From: Streptomyces sp. NBC_00568
GTDB taxonomy: Bacteria; Actinomycetota; Actinomycetes; Streptomycetales; Streptomycetaceae
Assembly: GCF_026341855.1 (NCBI RefSeq)
Contig: NZ_JAPENW010000001.1
Location: 5,571,001-5,635,000, forward strand
DNA: 64,000 bases
Reading direction: 5' to 3'
Positions 8,963 to 17,029 of the stretch are shown one piece after another. A program made the translations under genes and the position numbers. Each line of letters starts with the position of its first letter. Position 1 is the stretch's first letter. Below the pieces are notes generated by a model. That model saw only the letters and a list, made by a program, of their open reading frames with translations. It was not told where the DNA came from and did not search any database.

Positions 8963-8990
8963 GCGGGGCCGCCGACCGGCAAGGCCCCGC
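8963..8990. terminator. bidirectional terminator between convergent genes
   Basis: GCGGGGCC and GGCCCCGC form an 8-bp perfect stem with a 12-nt loop, centred between the stop codons at 8925 (plus strand) and 9011 (minus strand). Confidence 0.65.
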
Positions 8991-9010
8991 GCCGCCGCCC
9001 GGCGGGCGTC

Positions 9011-9424
9011 CTACGCGCCTATCTCCGGGGCGTAGGTGCCGAAGCTCCAGATGTTGCCCTCGAGGTCGCGGGCCATGTAGTCCCGCGAGCCGTAGTCCTG
9101 GTCGGTCGGGGCCATCAGGATCTCCGCGCCGTGGTCCACGGCCCGCTGGTGGTGTGCGTCCACGTCGTCCACGACGATGTACACCCCGCACGGGCCCGCG
9201 CTCTTCATCGCCTCGTCGAAGCGGCCGCCGCGGCCTTTGGAGCCGAGCATCACCGCGCCGTTGCCCTGCACCAGCTCGGCGTGCATCACCGAGCCGTCCT
9301 CACCCTCGTAGACGGACAGCTCGGTGAAGCCGAAGGCCTCCGTGAGCTGCCTGATCGCCGCCTTCGCGTCCGAGTACAAGAGCGAGGGATAGATGCTCGG
9401 GCGCCCGCTGTTCATGCCAGCCAT
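9011..9424 (-). CDS. VOC (glyoxalase/bleomycin-resistance/dioxygenase) superfamily protein
   Basis: A 137-residue single-domain VOC fold protein. It starts MAGMNSGRPSIYPSLLYSDAKAAIRQLTEAFGF, followed by MHAELVQGNGAVMLG and ends RDLEGNIWSFGTYAPE, matching the PhnB/YdhR-like glyoxalase group whose C-terminal glutamate is a metal ligand. The start at 9424 is preceded by GGAG. The substrate is not predictable. It stands alone between convergent genes and the metallopeptidase gene. Confidence 0.88.
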   Translation of the reverse strand: MAGMNSGRPSIYPSLLYSDAKAAIRQLTEAFGFTELSVYEGEDGSVMHAELVQGNGAVMLGSKGRGGRFDEAMKSAGPCGVYIVVDDVDAHHQRAVDHGAEILMAPTDQDYGSRDYMARDLEGNIWSFGTYAPEIGA

Positions 9425-9566
9425 GCCGATCACTCCGTCTCGTCCACTGCCGGATTTCCGATCCGCCGCCCAGTCTGGCACCGGCCACTGACAACGGCCC
9501 GGGCACCGGAATCCGGCCCCGTCGCCGGACCGGACCGGGAGCCGTGGCACCCAGCACGGCTCCCGC

Positions 9567-10457
9567 TCACCGGAACGTGTTGCACTGCGCCATGTCGCCG
9601 TTCCTGAAGCCCTGGTAGAACCACTGCTGCCGCTGCTGGGCCGACCCGTGCGTCCAGGTCTCCGGGGTCACCCGGCCCTGGTACCTCGCCTGGATCCGGT
9701 CGTCGCCGACGGCCGCCGCCGCGTCGAGGCCGTCACGGATGTCGGCGTCCGTCAACGAGGTCAGGAGCGGCTTGCCCGTCGACGAGGCCGCCGTGGTGGT
9801 CGCGTGGCGCGCCCACACCCCGGCGTAGCAGTCGGCCTGGAGCTCCACCCGCACCGCGTTGCTGTTCGCCCCGGTCACCCCGTCCTGCGACCGGGCCAGC
9901 GTGCCCATCAGGTCCTGCACGTGATGCCCGTACTCGTGCGCCACCACGTACGCCTGCGCGAACGGTCCGCCGGAGGCACCGAACTCGGTGCGCAGTTCGT
10001 CGAAGAAGCCCAGGTCCAGATAGACCTTGCGGTCCCCGGGACAGTAGAAGGGCCCGACGGCGGAGGACGCGGTGCCGCACGCGGTGCCGACCCGGCCGCT
10101 GAAGAACACCGTGGGGGAGCGGGCGTAGGTGCCGGCCCTGCGCGTGAACTCCCGGGTCCAGAAGGCCTGGACGCTGTTGACCACCGCCACGACGCGGCAG
10201 TCCTCCTGGGCGTTCGCGTCCCGCCCCTTCTTGCAGGTCTGCTGCACCTGCGCGAGGGAGGAGGCGGCCGCCGCGGGCTGGTCGCCGCCGGAGGAGAGGC
10301 CGAGCTGGTCGGGACCGACCCCGAAGAGCAGCGCGATGACCAGGGCGATCAGCCCCGCGAGGCCGCCGCCGATGGTCGCCCTGCCGCCGGGGATTCGACT
10401 GCCGCGCACATCCTGCACCTCGGAGGTGTCCAGGTCGGCGTCGTCGTCGAACTGCAT
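9567..10457 (-). CDS. neutral zinc metallopeptidase (YpfJ/KPN_02809 family), membrane-anchored
   Basis: A 296-residue protein starting MQFDDDADLDTSEVQDVRG, with one membrane segment (about residues 29-47, AGLIALVIALLFGVG), so the protease domain is probably outside the cell. The zinc motif is VVAHEYGHHVQ with a downstream ELQADCYAGVWA that supplies the third ligand. Cysteines at CGTASS and YCPGDRKVYLD may form a disulfide. The protein matches the family in length and motif order. Its natural substrate is unknown. It is divergent from the ABC-F gene. Confidence 0.93.
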   Translation of the reverse strand: MQFDDDADLDTSEVQDVRGSRIPGGRATIGGGLAGLIALVIALLFGVGPDQLGLSSGGDQPAAAASSLAQVQQTCKKGRDANAQEDCRVVAVVNSVQAFWTREFTRRAGTYARSPTVFFSGRVGTACGTASSAVGPFYCPGDRKVYLDLGFFDELRTEFGASGGPFAQAYVVAHEYGHHVQDLMGTLARSQDGVTGANSNAVRVELQADCYAGVWARHATTTAASSTGKPLLTSLTDADIRDGLDAAAAVGDDRIQARYQGRVTPETWTHGSAQQRQQWFYQGFRNGDMAQCNTFR

Positions 10458-10816
10458 GGGCGCACCACTCTCTGCCGTACGTCGCTCCGTGCCGCCATCC
10501 TCGTACGCTCCGTGATCCGCGGCCCCGGCCCACGGTCCGAACGGGCGACGACCCTGTCCGGCCACCGCGTCCCGGCGTCCGCCCCGGCCGGCGGCCCCGC
10601 CCTCCCCGCCCGGTCCGTGGGCCCGCGGTGCCACGGCGCTGATCGCGCTGCCCGGGGCCGTGTCCGGCGGCCGGACCGGCGAGATCATCCCCGTGGAGGA
10701 CCGGGCGCGACCGCTCCGGACCGGGCCCCTCGGCGACGCACGGACGGGGCGAGTGTCACAGTGCCGGACGTCCGCACACCGGAAAAGTGGTTGCACGGCC
10801 CCGTTAGACTTGGCCC
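10458..10816. other. intergenic region between metallopeptidase and ABC-F leader
   Basis: About 360 bases without a convincing gene. It holds the divergent promoters of the metallopeptidase and the ABC-F leader. The only sharp signal I see is the TAGACT hexamer at its right end; the rest is GC-rich without clear palindromes. Confidence 0.6.
10805..10810 (+). promoter_or_regulatory. -10 box of the ABC-F gene, leaderless layout
   Basis: TAGACT is followed by exactly six bases and then ATG at 10817. This TANNNT-N6-ATG spacing is typical of actinobacterial leaderless transcripts. No convincing -35 hexamer lies 17 bases upstream. Confidence 0.6.
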
Positions 10817-10840
10817 ATGGCCATTCTCCTCGCGCATTAG
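10817..10840 (+). CDS. seven-codon leader peptide MAILLAH upstream of the ABC-F gene
   Basis: ATG GCC ATT CTC CTC GCG CAT TAG encodes MAILLAH. The start codon falls at the predicted transcription start, so translation would be leaderless. The stop is 58 bases before the ABC-F GTG. That spacer can form two mutually exclusive hairpins: ACGGC 10841-10845 with GCCGT 10859-10863, or GGCGGG 10843-10848 with CCCGCC 10868-10873. This is the layout expected for ribosome-mediated attenuation, known for several antibiotic-resistance ABC-F genes. The peptide being translated is inference. Confidence 0.55.
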   Translation: MAILLAH

Positions 10841-10898
10841 ACGGCGGGAACGTCCTCAGCCGTCCACCCCGCCAACGACCCTGCCCTGGAGTCTGTCC

Positions 10899-12497
10899 GT
10901 GATTTCCGCCTCCGGTATCGAGCTGCGCGCCGGCGCCCGCATCCTCATCGAGTCCGCCACCTTCCGCATCACGAAGGGCGACCGCATCGGTCTGGTCGGC
11001 CGCAACGGCGCGGGCAAGACGACCCTCACCAAGGTCCTCGCGGGCCAAGGCCAGCCCGCCGCGGGCACCGTCGCCCGCTCCGGCGAGGTCGGTTACCTGC
11101 CGCAGGACCCGCGCACCGGCGACCTCGACGTCCTCGCCCGCGACCGGGTCCTGTCGGCCCGCGGCCTGGACGTCCTGATCCGCAAGATGCGCGAGAACGA
11201 ACAGCGCATCGCCAACGGCTCGGGCGCCACCCGCGAGAAGGCCATGCGGCAGTACGAGCGCCAGGAGACGGAGTTCCTCACCAAGGGCGGGTACTCCGCC
11301 GAGGCCGAGGCCGCGACCATTGCCGCCGCGCTCAACCTGCCCGACCGGGTGCTCGGCCAGCCCCTGCACACGCTCTCCGGTGGTCAGCGCCGCCGTATCG
11401 AGCTGGCCCGCATCCTCTTCTCGGACGCCGACACCCTGCTGCTCGACGAGCCGACGAACCACCTCGACGCCGACTCCATCGTGTGGCTGCGCGACTACCT
11501 GAAGACGTACCGCGGCGGCTTCATCGTGATCTCCCACGACGTCGACCTCGTCGAGACGGTCGTCAACAAGGTCTTCTACCTGGACGCCAACCGTGCCCAG
11601 ATCGACGTCTACAACATGGGCTGGAAGCTCTACCAGCAGCAGCGCGAGGCCGACGAGAAGCGCCGCAAGCGTGAGCGGCAGAACGCCGAGAAGAAGGCCG
11701 CCGCGCTGAACTCGCAGGCGGACAAGATGCGGGCCAAGGCCACCAAGACGGTGGCGGCGCAGAACATGGCCAAGCGCGCCGACAAGCTGCTCGCCGGCCT
11801 CGAGGCGGTCCGTGTCTCGGACAAGGTCGCCAAGCTGCGCTTCCCCGAGCCCGCGCCCTGCGGCAAGACCCCGCTCATGGCGGAGGGCCTGTCGAAGTCG
11901 TACGGCTCCCTGGAGATCTTCACCGACGTCGACCTGGCCATCGACAAGGGCTCCCGCGTCGTCATCCTCGGGCTGAACGGCGCCGGCAAGACGACCCTCC
12001 TGCGTCTGCTCGGCGGCGCCGAGAAGCCCGACACCGGAGAGGTCATCGAGGGCCACGGCCTCAAGCTCGGCTACTACGCGCAGGAGCACGAGACCCTCGA
12101 CCCCGAGCGCACGGTCCTGGAGAACATGCGCTCCGCCGCCCCCGACCTGGACCTGGTCGAGGTCCGCAAGACGCTCGGCTCGTTCCTGTTCTCCGGCGAC
12201 GACGTGGACAAGCCGGCGGGCGTGCTCTCCGGCGGTGAGAAGACCCGGCTCGCGCTCGCGACCCTCGTCGTCTCCTCCGCGAACGTCCTCCTGCTCGACG
12301 AGCCGACGAACAACCTCGACCCGGCCAGCCGCGAGGAGATCCTCGGCGCGCTGCGCACCTACAAGGGCGCCGTCGTCCTCGTCACCCACGACGAGGGTGC
12401 CGTCGAGGCGCTCCAGCCGGAGCGGATCATCCTGCTGCCGGACGGTGTCGAGGACCTGTGGGGCTCCGACTACGCCGACCTGGTGGCCCTCGCCTGA
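10899..12497 (+). CDS. ABC-F family ATPase (ribosome-associated)
   Basis: A 532-residue soluble protein with two ABC ATPase domains and no membrane segments. Domain 1 has GRNGAGKTT and LSGGQRRR. Domain 2 has GLNGAGKTT and LSGGEKTR. Both have LLLDEPTNHLD or LLLDEPTNNLD Walker B motifs. Between them lies a long basic linker rich in Lys/Arg/Ala (about residues 235-300), the arm that reaches the ribosomal P/E sites. ABC-F proteins either regulate translation or dislodge ribosome-targeting antibiotics; which applies here cannot be told from sequence. The GTG at 10899 has TGGAG 8 bases upstream. The upstream leader peptide suggests inducible control. Confidence 0.93.
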   Translation: MISASGIELRAGARILIESATFRITKGDRIGLVGRNGAGKTTLTKVLAGQGQPAAGTVARSGEVGYLPQDPRTGDLDVLARDRVLSARGLDVLIRKMRENEQRIANGSGATREKAMRQYERQETEFLTKGGYSAEAEAATIAAALNLPDRVLGQPLHTLSGGQRRRIELARILFSDADTLLLDEPTNHLDADSIVWLRDYLKTYRGGFIVISHDVDLVETVVNKVFYLDANRAQIDVYNMGWKLYQQQREADEKRRKRERQNAEKKAAALNSQADKMRAKATKTVAAQNMAKRADKLLAGLEAVRVSDKVAKLRFPEPAPCGKTPLMAEGLSKSYGSLEIFTDVDLAIDKGSRVVILGLNGAGKTTLLRLLGGAEKPDTGEVIEGHGLKLGYYAQEHETLDPERTVLENMRSAAPDLDLVEVRKTLGSFLFSGDDVDKPAGVLSGGEKTRLALATLVVSSANVLLLDEPTNNLDPASREEILGALRTYKGAVVLVTHDEGAVEALQPERIILLPDGVEDLWGSDYADLVALA

Positions 12498-12870
12498 CCC
12501 GTGCGCGGCCTCCGGGAGGGGGCCGACGCCGCGTGATCGAATGACTGATCCACTGTGTATGGATCATTCGGCCGATCCGTGATCCATCATCTGTGTGAGA
12601 TCTCCTCGTACCGAGGTGTGTCCTACATCGATTTCACGGCCGAGTCCTTTGTTCCCAAGGGCTCGGCCGTCTTGCGTCGCTGACCAGGCACTTCGCGGAA
12701 GAACCCGTTCGGCTGTACGGACGGCACCAGCCGGAACCGCGGATTCCACTCGTGGGGACGGACTCCTGTCGTCAAAACCTTGTCCTACGGACCTTGCCGA
12801 ATGGGTGGCCATGACGCCCGGAAGGGGTGATCATGAGAGTCCAGAGCGCACTTCCCATGAGGAGGACCGG
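12498..12870. other. intergenic region between ABC-F and HTH gene
   Basis: About 370 bases without a credible gene. It holds a small inverted repeat (TGATCCA/TGGATCA near 12546), the terminator at 12636-12670, and probably the promoter of the HTH gene. A longer reading frame enters from here but its codon use is poor and the GTG at 12871 has the good ribosome binding site. Confidence 0.6.
12636..12670 (+). terminator. terminator of the ABC-F transcript
   Basis: ACGGCCGAG pairs with CTCGGCCGT, extended inward by a G-T pair and CCTT/AAGG, to give a stem of about 14 bp with a 7-nt loop, roughly 140 bases after the ABC-F stop. Confidence 0.7.
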
Positions 12871-13092
12871 GTGGCCGAGACTCTGAAGAAGGGCAGCCGG
12901 GTAACCGGCGCCGCGCGCGACAAGCTCGCGGCAGACCTGAAGAAGAAGTACGACTCCGGTGCGAGCATCCGAGCGCTGGCCGAAGAGACCGGCCGTTCGT
13001 ATGGCTTTGTGCACCGGATGCTCAGTGAGTCGGGTGTCACGCTCCGAGGGCGTGGCGGAGCGACGCGGGGCAAGAAGGCCGCCTCGGCCTGA
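12871..13092 (+). CDS. small helix-turn-helix DNA-binding protein
   Basis: A 73-residue basic protein. The N-terminal half is a lysine-rich helix (KLAADLKKKYDSG). The centre, ASIRALAEETGRSYGFVHRML, is a classic helix-turn-helix, and the tail (RGRGGATRGKKAASA) is basic and flexible, likely contacting DNA nonspecifically. The family is widespread in actinomycetes; I know no proven target. The GTG at 12871 follows GAGGAGGA, a very strong ribosome binding site, so high expression is likely. A perfect 15-bp terminator follows. Confidence 0.9.
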   Translation: MAETLKKGSRVTGAARDKLAADLKKKYDSGASIRALAEETGRSYGFVHRMLSESGVTLRGRGGATRGKKAASA

Positions 13093-13122
13093 GGCCGGGC
13101 GTCCCCATCGGCTTCGGTGGTG

Positions 13123-13156
13123 ACCACCCGGTCGGTCGGGTGACCGACCGGGTGGT
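13123..13156 (+). terminator. perfect 15-bp terminator after the HTH gene
   Basis: ACCACCCGGTCGGTC, loop GGGT, and the exact complement, starting 30 bases after the HTH gene stop. It separates this gene from the enoyl-CoA hydratase. Confidence 0.85.
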
Positions 13157-13237
13157 TACTGTGCAGTCACTTAGGTGCGTTCCTCGTGTCTTCGCGAGGT
13201 GCGCGTCTGATCCGACCGCACCCATCGGAGGCGCCCC

Positions 13238-14041
13238 ATGGCTTCGCTCGACAAGGAACTCGAACCGGTACTCGACAAGGACGGCGTACGGCTCACCGTC
13301 GACGACGCGATCGCCACGGTGACGCTGACCAATCCGGCCAAGCGCAACGCCCAGAGTCCCGCGCTGTGGCGGGCGTTGACGCAGGCCGGCCGGTCACTGC
13401 CGGGCTCCGTCCGGGTGGTCGTCCTGCGTGCCGAGGGTCAGTCCTTCTCCGCGGGGCTCGACCGGCAGGCGTTCTCGCCCGAGGGCTTCGACGGGGAACC
13501 GTCGTTCATCGACCTCGCGCGCGGCTCCGACGCCGAGCTCGACGCGACCATCGCCGAGTACCAGGAGGCATTCACCTGGTGGCGGCGCAGCGACATCGTG
13601 TCCATCGCCGCCGTGCAGGGGCATGCCATCGGTGCGGGGTTCCAGCTCGCGCTCGCCTGTGACCTGCGCGTCGTCGCGGACGACGTGCAGTTCGCCATGC
13701 GCGAGACCAGCCTCGGTCTCGTACCCGACCTCACGGGGACGCACCCGCTGGTGAGCCTCGTGGGCTACGCCCGCGCGCTCGAGATCTGCGCCACGGGCCG
13801 CTTCGTACTGGCCGAAGAAGCCGAGCGCACCGGGCTCGCCAACCTCGCGGTGCCCGCCGGGCAGCTCGACGACGCGGTCCGCGACCTGACCGCCGCGCTG
13901 CTGGCCGCGCCGCGGGACGCCGTGATCGAGACGAAGGCCCTGCTGCGCGGCGCGCAGGAGCGGTCCTACGAGGAGCAGCGCTCCGCCGAGCGCGCGTCCC
14001 AGGCACGCAGGCTCCGCGACCTCGCGGGCGTGGGGGAGTAG
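13238..14041 (+). CDS. enoyl-CoA hydratase/isomerase family protein
   Basis: Crotonase-fold enzyme of 267 residues acting on acyl-CoA thioesters in the cytoplasm. The oxyanion-hole motifs are SFSAGLDRQAF and VQGHAIGAGFQLALACD. The glutamate in AMRETSLGLVPDL sits where a catalytic acid is found in hydratases. The charged N-terminal extension of about 20 residues is unusual. The ATG at 13238 follows GGAGG. The exact reaction (hydration, isomerisation or other) is not decidable. It is a single gene. Confidence 0.9.
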   Translation: MASLDKELEPVLDKDGVRLTVDDAIATVTLTNPAKRNAQSPALWRALTQAGRSLPGSVRVVVLRAEGQSFSAGLDRQAFSPEGFDGEPSFIDLARGSDAELDATIAEYQEAFTWWRRSDIVSIAAVQGHAIGAGFQLALACDLRVVADDVQFAMRETSLGLVPDLTGTHPLVSLVGYARALEICATGRFVLAEEAERTGLANLAVPAGQLDDAVRDLTAALLAAPRDAVIETKALLRGAQERSYEEQRSAERASQARRLRDLAGVGE

Positions 14042-14120
14042 ACACCCCGGGGACGGGTGCGGTGACCACACACCCTGGGCAGGTGCGGGGGACTGGAGTT
14101 CCCAAGGACCGGGCGCGGGT

Positions 14121-14238
14121 GACTGGACACCCTGGGACGGGTGCGGGTGACTGGACATCCCGTAGGAGCGGGCTCGGGTGACTGGACACCCTGGGACGGG
14201 TGCGGGTGACTGGACATCCCGTAGGAGCGGGCGCGGGT
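14121..14238. repeat. two 59-bp tandem repeats in the intergenic space
   Basis: Copies 14121-14179 and 14180-14238 differ at only one or two bases. Each splits into two related half-units of 28 and 31 bp that both begin GACTGGACA. Further degenerate half-units flank the pair from about 14060 to 14275, filling the space between the convergent genes ending at 14041 and 14280. Confidence 0.85.
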
Positions 14239-14279
14239 GACTGGTCGCCCTCGGGCGGGTGCGGGGGGCTGGACACGTC

Positions 14280-15098
14280 CTAGACGTGGACGTCCCGGCT
14301 CACGGCGGTCACCAGTACCGCGACGGACGGTGTGTCTCCGGCGGCCCGCGTGATCGCCGTTCTGACCGCCCGTGCCACGTCCACCGCCCGCTCGTCCGGG
14401 GAGACCGCCAGTTCGACGCGGATGTGGCGGCGCGGCAGGGCCGGTTCCGGGGCGGGCGCGGTCCCGATGTGGACCGGTCGGCCCAGGGCGCCCGTCAGAC
14501 GGGTGACGCCCGGGACGGCCAGCACGGTTGCCGCGATCCGCGCCTCCTCGGGGTCCTTCGGCACAGGAGCCCTCCGTACGTCGTCCGCCGCCGCGTCGGC
14601 GGACGCCTCCCGTACGTCGTCCGCCGGGCCGTCGGCGGACACCTTCCGTGCCTCGTCCGCCGGGCGGGCGGCGGACGCATCGCCCTCCTCCAGCAGATCC
14701 GTCACCTGCAGATCCACCTCGGCGACGTCGAGACCCAGCCGCTGCGTCGCGGCGGTGGCCAGCGTCAGGCGCAGCCGGGCGGCGACGGCCGGGAGGGGCT
14801 CGACACCCGGGGACGTGGGATCCACCGAGGCCCGGAACTCCGCGGTGACGCGCAGCGGGCCGGGCGGCAGCGCACTGGGCGGGGGCGGTACGGCGGGCGT
14901 GCCGGTCCACTCCGGGTCGGCCGGCGCGATCCGGAGCGCGCCGAGGAGTACGCCGTGCACAGCCGCCGTCTCGCGCCGCAGCGCCGACTCGGCCGCGTCC
15001 TCCGTGATCCACGCGCCGTCGCGCGGGAGGCCCAGCGGCAGGATTCTGCCGAGGCCGAGCTGGTGCCGTACCACTTGCGTCCATCGGTCCGCCGTCAT
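14280..15098 (-). CDS. Asp23-cluster associated protein (annotated elsewhere as nucleopolyhedrovirus P10 family)
   Basis: A 272-residue protein, divergent from the Asp23 cluster. Its N-terminus (MTADRWTQVVRHQLGLGRILPLG) and C-terminal half (RHIRVELAVSPDERAVDVARAVR) match a family common in Streptomyces; the C-terminal part resembles the Asp23/Gls24 fold (LDVAEVDLQV, VAVLVTAV). The middle has three 12-residue repeats rich in Ala and Asp (encoded at 14574-14681). No signal peptide is seen. Function is unknown; an envelope-stress role is inferred from the neighbours. A start six codons upstream (15116) is also possible. Confidence 0.8.
   Translation of the reverse strand: MTADRWTQVVRHQLGLGRILPLGLPRDGAWITEDAAESALRRETAAVHGVLLGALRIAPADPEWTGTPAVPPPPSALPPGPLRVTAEFRASVDPTSPGVEPLPAVAARLRLTLATAATQRLGLDVAEVDLQVTDLLEEGDASAARPADEARKVSADGPADDVREASADAAADDVRRAPVPKDPEEARIAATVLAVPGVTRLTGALGRPVHIGTAPAPEPALPRRHIRVELAVSPDERAVDVARAVRTAITRAAGDTPSVAVLVTAVSRDVHV
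14574..14681. repeat. three 36-bp in-frame repeats inside the P10-like gene
   Basis: Units begin CCGTACG or CCGTGCC at 14574, 14610 and 14646. The 36-bp period keeps the reading frame and encodes 12-residue Ala/Asp-rich units, so copy-number change would be tolerated. Confidence 0.8.
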
Positions 15099-15185
15099 TG
15101 CTCCAGCGTGCCCCATCCACGGCGCGCGACCGCGCGACCCGACCTACTGTGAGCAGAGGAGGACGACCGAAAGGGACGTACGGCG

Positions 15186-15668
15186 ATGACCGACATGACC
15201 GAGCGGAACCGGACGGACAGCCCCGACATCGAGAAGGAGAGCCCGCAGACCCGTAAGCCCACCAGGCGCGGCGGTGGAGATCCCGCCACGCGGGGACGGA
15301 CCACGATCGCCGACGGAGTCGTGGAGAAGATCGCCGGGCTCGCCGCCCGTGACGTGGTCGGTGTCCACACGATGGGCAGCGGGCTGAGCCGGACCTTCGG
15401 AGCGGTACGCGACCGGGTGCCGGGCGGGTCCAAATCGGTGACACGGGGTGTGAAGGCCGAGGTCGGCGAACTGCAGACGGCGCTCGACCTGGAGATCGTC
15501 GTCGACTACGGCGTGTCGATCGCCGACGTGGCCCGCGACGTACGCGAGAACGTCGTCGCGGCAGTCGAGCGCATGACAGGCCTCGAAGTGGTGGAAGTCA
15601 ACATCGCGGTGAGTGATGTGAAGCTTCCCGAGGAAGAAGACGAGGAGCCGGAGTCGCGGCTCCAGTGA
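15186..15668 (+). CDS. Asp23/Gls24 family envelope stress response protein
   Basis: A 160-residue soluble protein with a charged N-terminal tail and the Asp23 domain (about residues 40-145): TTIADGVVEKIAGLAARDVVGVHTMG, then LEIVVDYGVSIADVARDVRENV and MTGLEVVEVNIAVSDV. Family members form a membrane-apposed network through the anchor AmaP, whose gene lies at the end of this cluster. A purine-rich AAAGGGA site precedes the ATG. It is the first gene of a tight five-gene operon. Confidence 0.93.
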   Translation: MTDMTERNRTDSPDIEKESPQTRKPTRRGGGDPATRGRTTIADGVVEKIAGLAARDVVGVHTMGSGLSRTFGAVRDRVPGGSKSVTRGVKAEVGELQTALDLEIVVDYGVSIADVARDVRENVVAAVERMTGLEVVEVNIAVSDVKLPEEEDEEPESRLQ

Positions 15669-15743
15669 CCCCCGGGCCACCGGAACGCCCCGGCCACCGC
15701 ACCATGAGTGATCACGCGGCCACCGACAGCTGAGGAGCGCACC

Positions 15744-15929
15744 ATGAGCTTGGCCGTGATCGGCATGATCGCCGGAATGGCGCTGGGCTTCGCCGGTTAC
15801 TTCGGCGGTTTCGGCGCCTTCCTCCTGGTGGCCGCCCTGGGGGCCGTCGGGTTCGTCGTCGGAAGGCTCCTGGAGGGAGACCTGGACATCGGCGACTTCT
15901 TCCGAGCCCGTGACGACCGGCGGCGGTGA
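15744..15929 (+). CDS. small membrane protein of the Asp23 cluster
   Basis: A 61-residue protein, MSLAVIGMIAGMALGFAGYFG, with two glycine- and alanine-rich membrane segments (about residues 3-24 and 25-43) and an acidic then basic tail (EGDLDIGDFFRARDDRRR). GAGGAG lies 7 bases upstream of the ATG. The next gene begins 3 bases after its stop. The likely role is as a membrane component of the alkaline-shock complex; this is inferred from position only. Confidence 0.88.
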   Translation: MSLAVIGMIAGMALGFAGYFGGFGAFLLVAALGAVGFVVGRLLEGDLDIGDFFRARDDRRR

Positions 15930-15932
15930 CGC

Positions 15933-16355
15933 GTGCCAGGTCATGTCGACCGGCTCGGTGAGACACGGCCGGGCCTGACGACCGTCGCGGCCCCCGAGCG
16001 GGGTGCCACCCGGATCGCCGACCGCGTCGTCGCGAAGATCGCGTCGCAGGCGGCGCGCGAGGCGCTGCCCCCTCCGCCGCCCGACGCCGTCCCGCCGCAC
16101 GCGACGGTCGTCGTGCGGCGGCAGACGTCCGGCTCCGGCGGACCGGGGGACGCGCCGACACACAGTGCCCGGGTCCGGGTCAGCCTGGAACTGGGCTACC
16201 CCTCCGACATCGGCGCCCACTGCAGTGCGGTGCGTCGTCATGTCGCCGAGCGGGTAAGGGCGTTGGCGGGAATGGAAGTACCGGAGGTGGCCGTCCAGGT
16301 GGAGCGGCTGCACCTGGCGCACGGGCCCGGCACGGCACAGGGGAGGACGCAATGA
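15933..16355 (+). CDS. second Asp23/Gls24-like protein
   Basis: A 140-residue protein with a shortened Asp23-like domain: ATRIADRVVAKIASQAAREAL parallels the first Asp23 protein of the cluster, followed by a proline-rich insert and VRVSLELGYPSDIGAHCSAVRRHVAERV and VPEVAVQVERLH. The GTG start lies 3 bases after the preceding gene, and its TGA overlaps the ATG of the next gene (ATGA). It probably assembles with the other cluster proteins. Confidence 0.88.
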   Translation: MPGHVDRLGETRPGLTTVAAPERGATRIADRVVAKIASQAAREALPPPPPDAVPPHATVVVRRQTSGSGGPGDAPTHSARVRVSLELGYPSDIGAHCSAVRRHVAERVRALAGMEVPEVAVQVERLHLAHGPGTAQGRTQ

Positions 16356-17029
16356 GCGAGCCCCAGGGCTCCGACAGCACCCGGAAGCTGCCCGTACTGG
16401 AGAAGGCCGATGACGCGGGCGCGCTCGGGCAGTCCTCCTCCGCGGCCGCCTACGAACCGCTGGACACCGTGGCCGAGGAGGACGGCCGCCAGGGCCGGTT
16501 CTGGTCCGCTCGCCGTGTCCCGGCGGGCATCCTGGCGATCCTGCTCCTCGTCGCCGCGGGCGCGTTCCTGTACGACGTCGCCGCCGTGCGCGCCGGGAGG
16601 TCCGCCCTGCGCTGGCGCACCTGGCTGGCCCAGCAGCTCGCCGAACGGCCCCTCGACGACACCGCGGTCCTCGTCGGTGCCGGGATCGCCGCCGCGGTGG
16701 GACTCTGGCTGATCGTCCTCGCGGCCACACCCGGACTGCGGGATGTGCTGCCGATGCGGCGCACCCACGCCGATGTCCGGGCCGGGCTGTACCGGATGGC
16801 CGCCGCGATGGCGCTCCGCGACCGGGCCATGGAGGTCGCCGGCGTGCAGTCGGTCCGCGTGCGCGTGAAGCGCCGCAAGGTCGACGTCCGGGCGGTGTCG
16901 CACTTCCGCGAACTCGACGACGTGCGCGCCGACCTCGACACCACGCTCGCCGACGGCATCAAGGGGCTGGGGCTGGCCCGTTCGCCCGCCCTGTCGGTGC
17001 GTGTCGCGCGTCCCGGACGGAAGGGGTGA
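16352..17029 (+). CDS. DUF6286 domain membrane protein of the Asp23 cluster
   Basis: A 225-residue protein with a polar N-terminus, two membrane segments (about residues 55-75, GILAILLLVAAGAFLYDV, and 105-128, VLVGAGIAAAVGLWLIVLA) and a C-terminal soluble domain (RAGLYRMAAAMALRDRAMEV, VRVRVKRRKVDVRA) that corresponds to DUF6286 and resembles the AmaP extracytoplasmic or cytoplasmic domain. It is coupled to its neighbours at both ends by overlapping start and stop codons. Confidence 0.88.
   Translation: MSEPQGSDSTRKLPVLEKADDAGALGQSSSAAAYEPLDTVAEEDGRQGRFWSARRVPAGILAILLLVAAGAFLYDVAAVRAGRSALRWRTWLAQQLAERPLDDTAVLVGAGIAAAVGLWLIVLAATPGLRDVLPMRRTHADVRAGLYRMAAAMALRDRAMEVAGVQSVRVRVKRRKVDVRAVSHFRELDDVRADLDTTLADGIKGLGLARSPALSVRVARPGRKG

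Noticed and set aside
9648..10898. Long open frame extending upstream of the ABC-F gene
   Set aside because: It runs antisense through the metallopeptidase gene and lacks family similarity; the ABC-F protein starts at 10899 by its own ribosome binding site.
15144..16730. Long minus-strand open frame opposite the Asp23 cluster
   Set aside because: It is a GC-bias shadow of five real genes with clear families and coupled starts on the plus strand.
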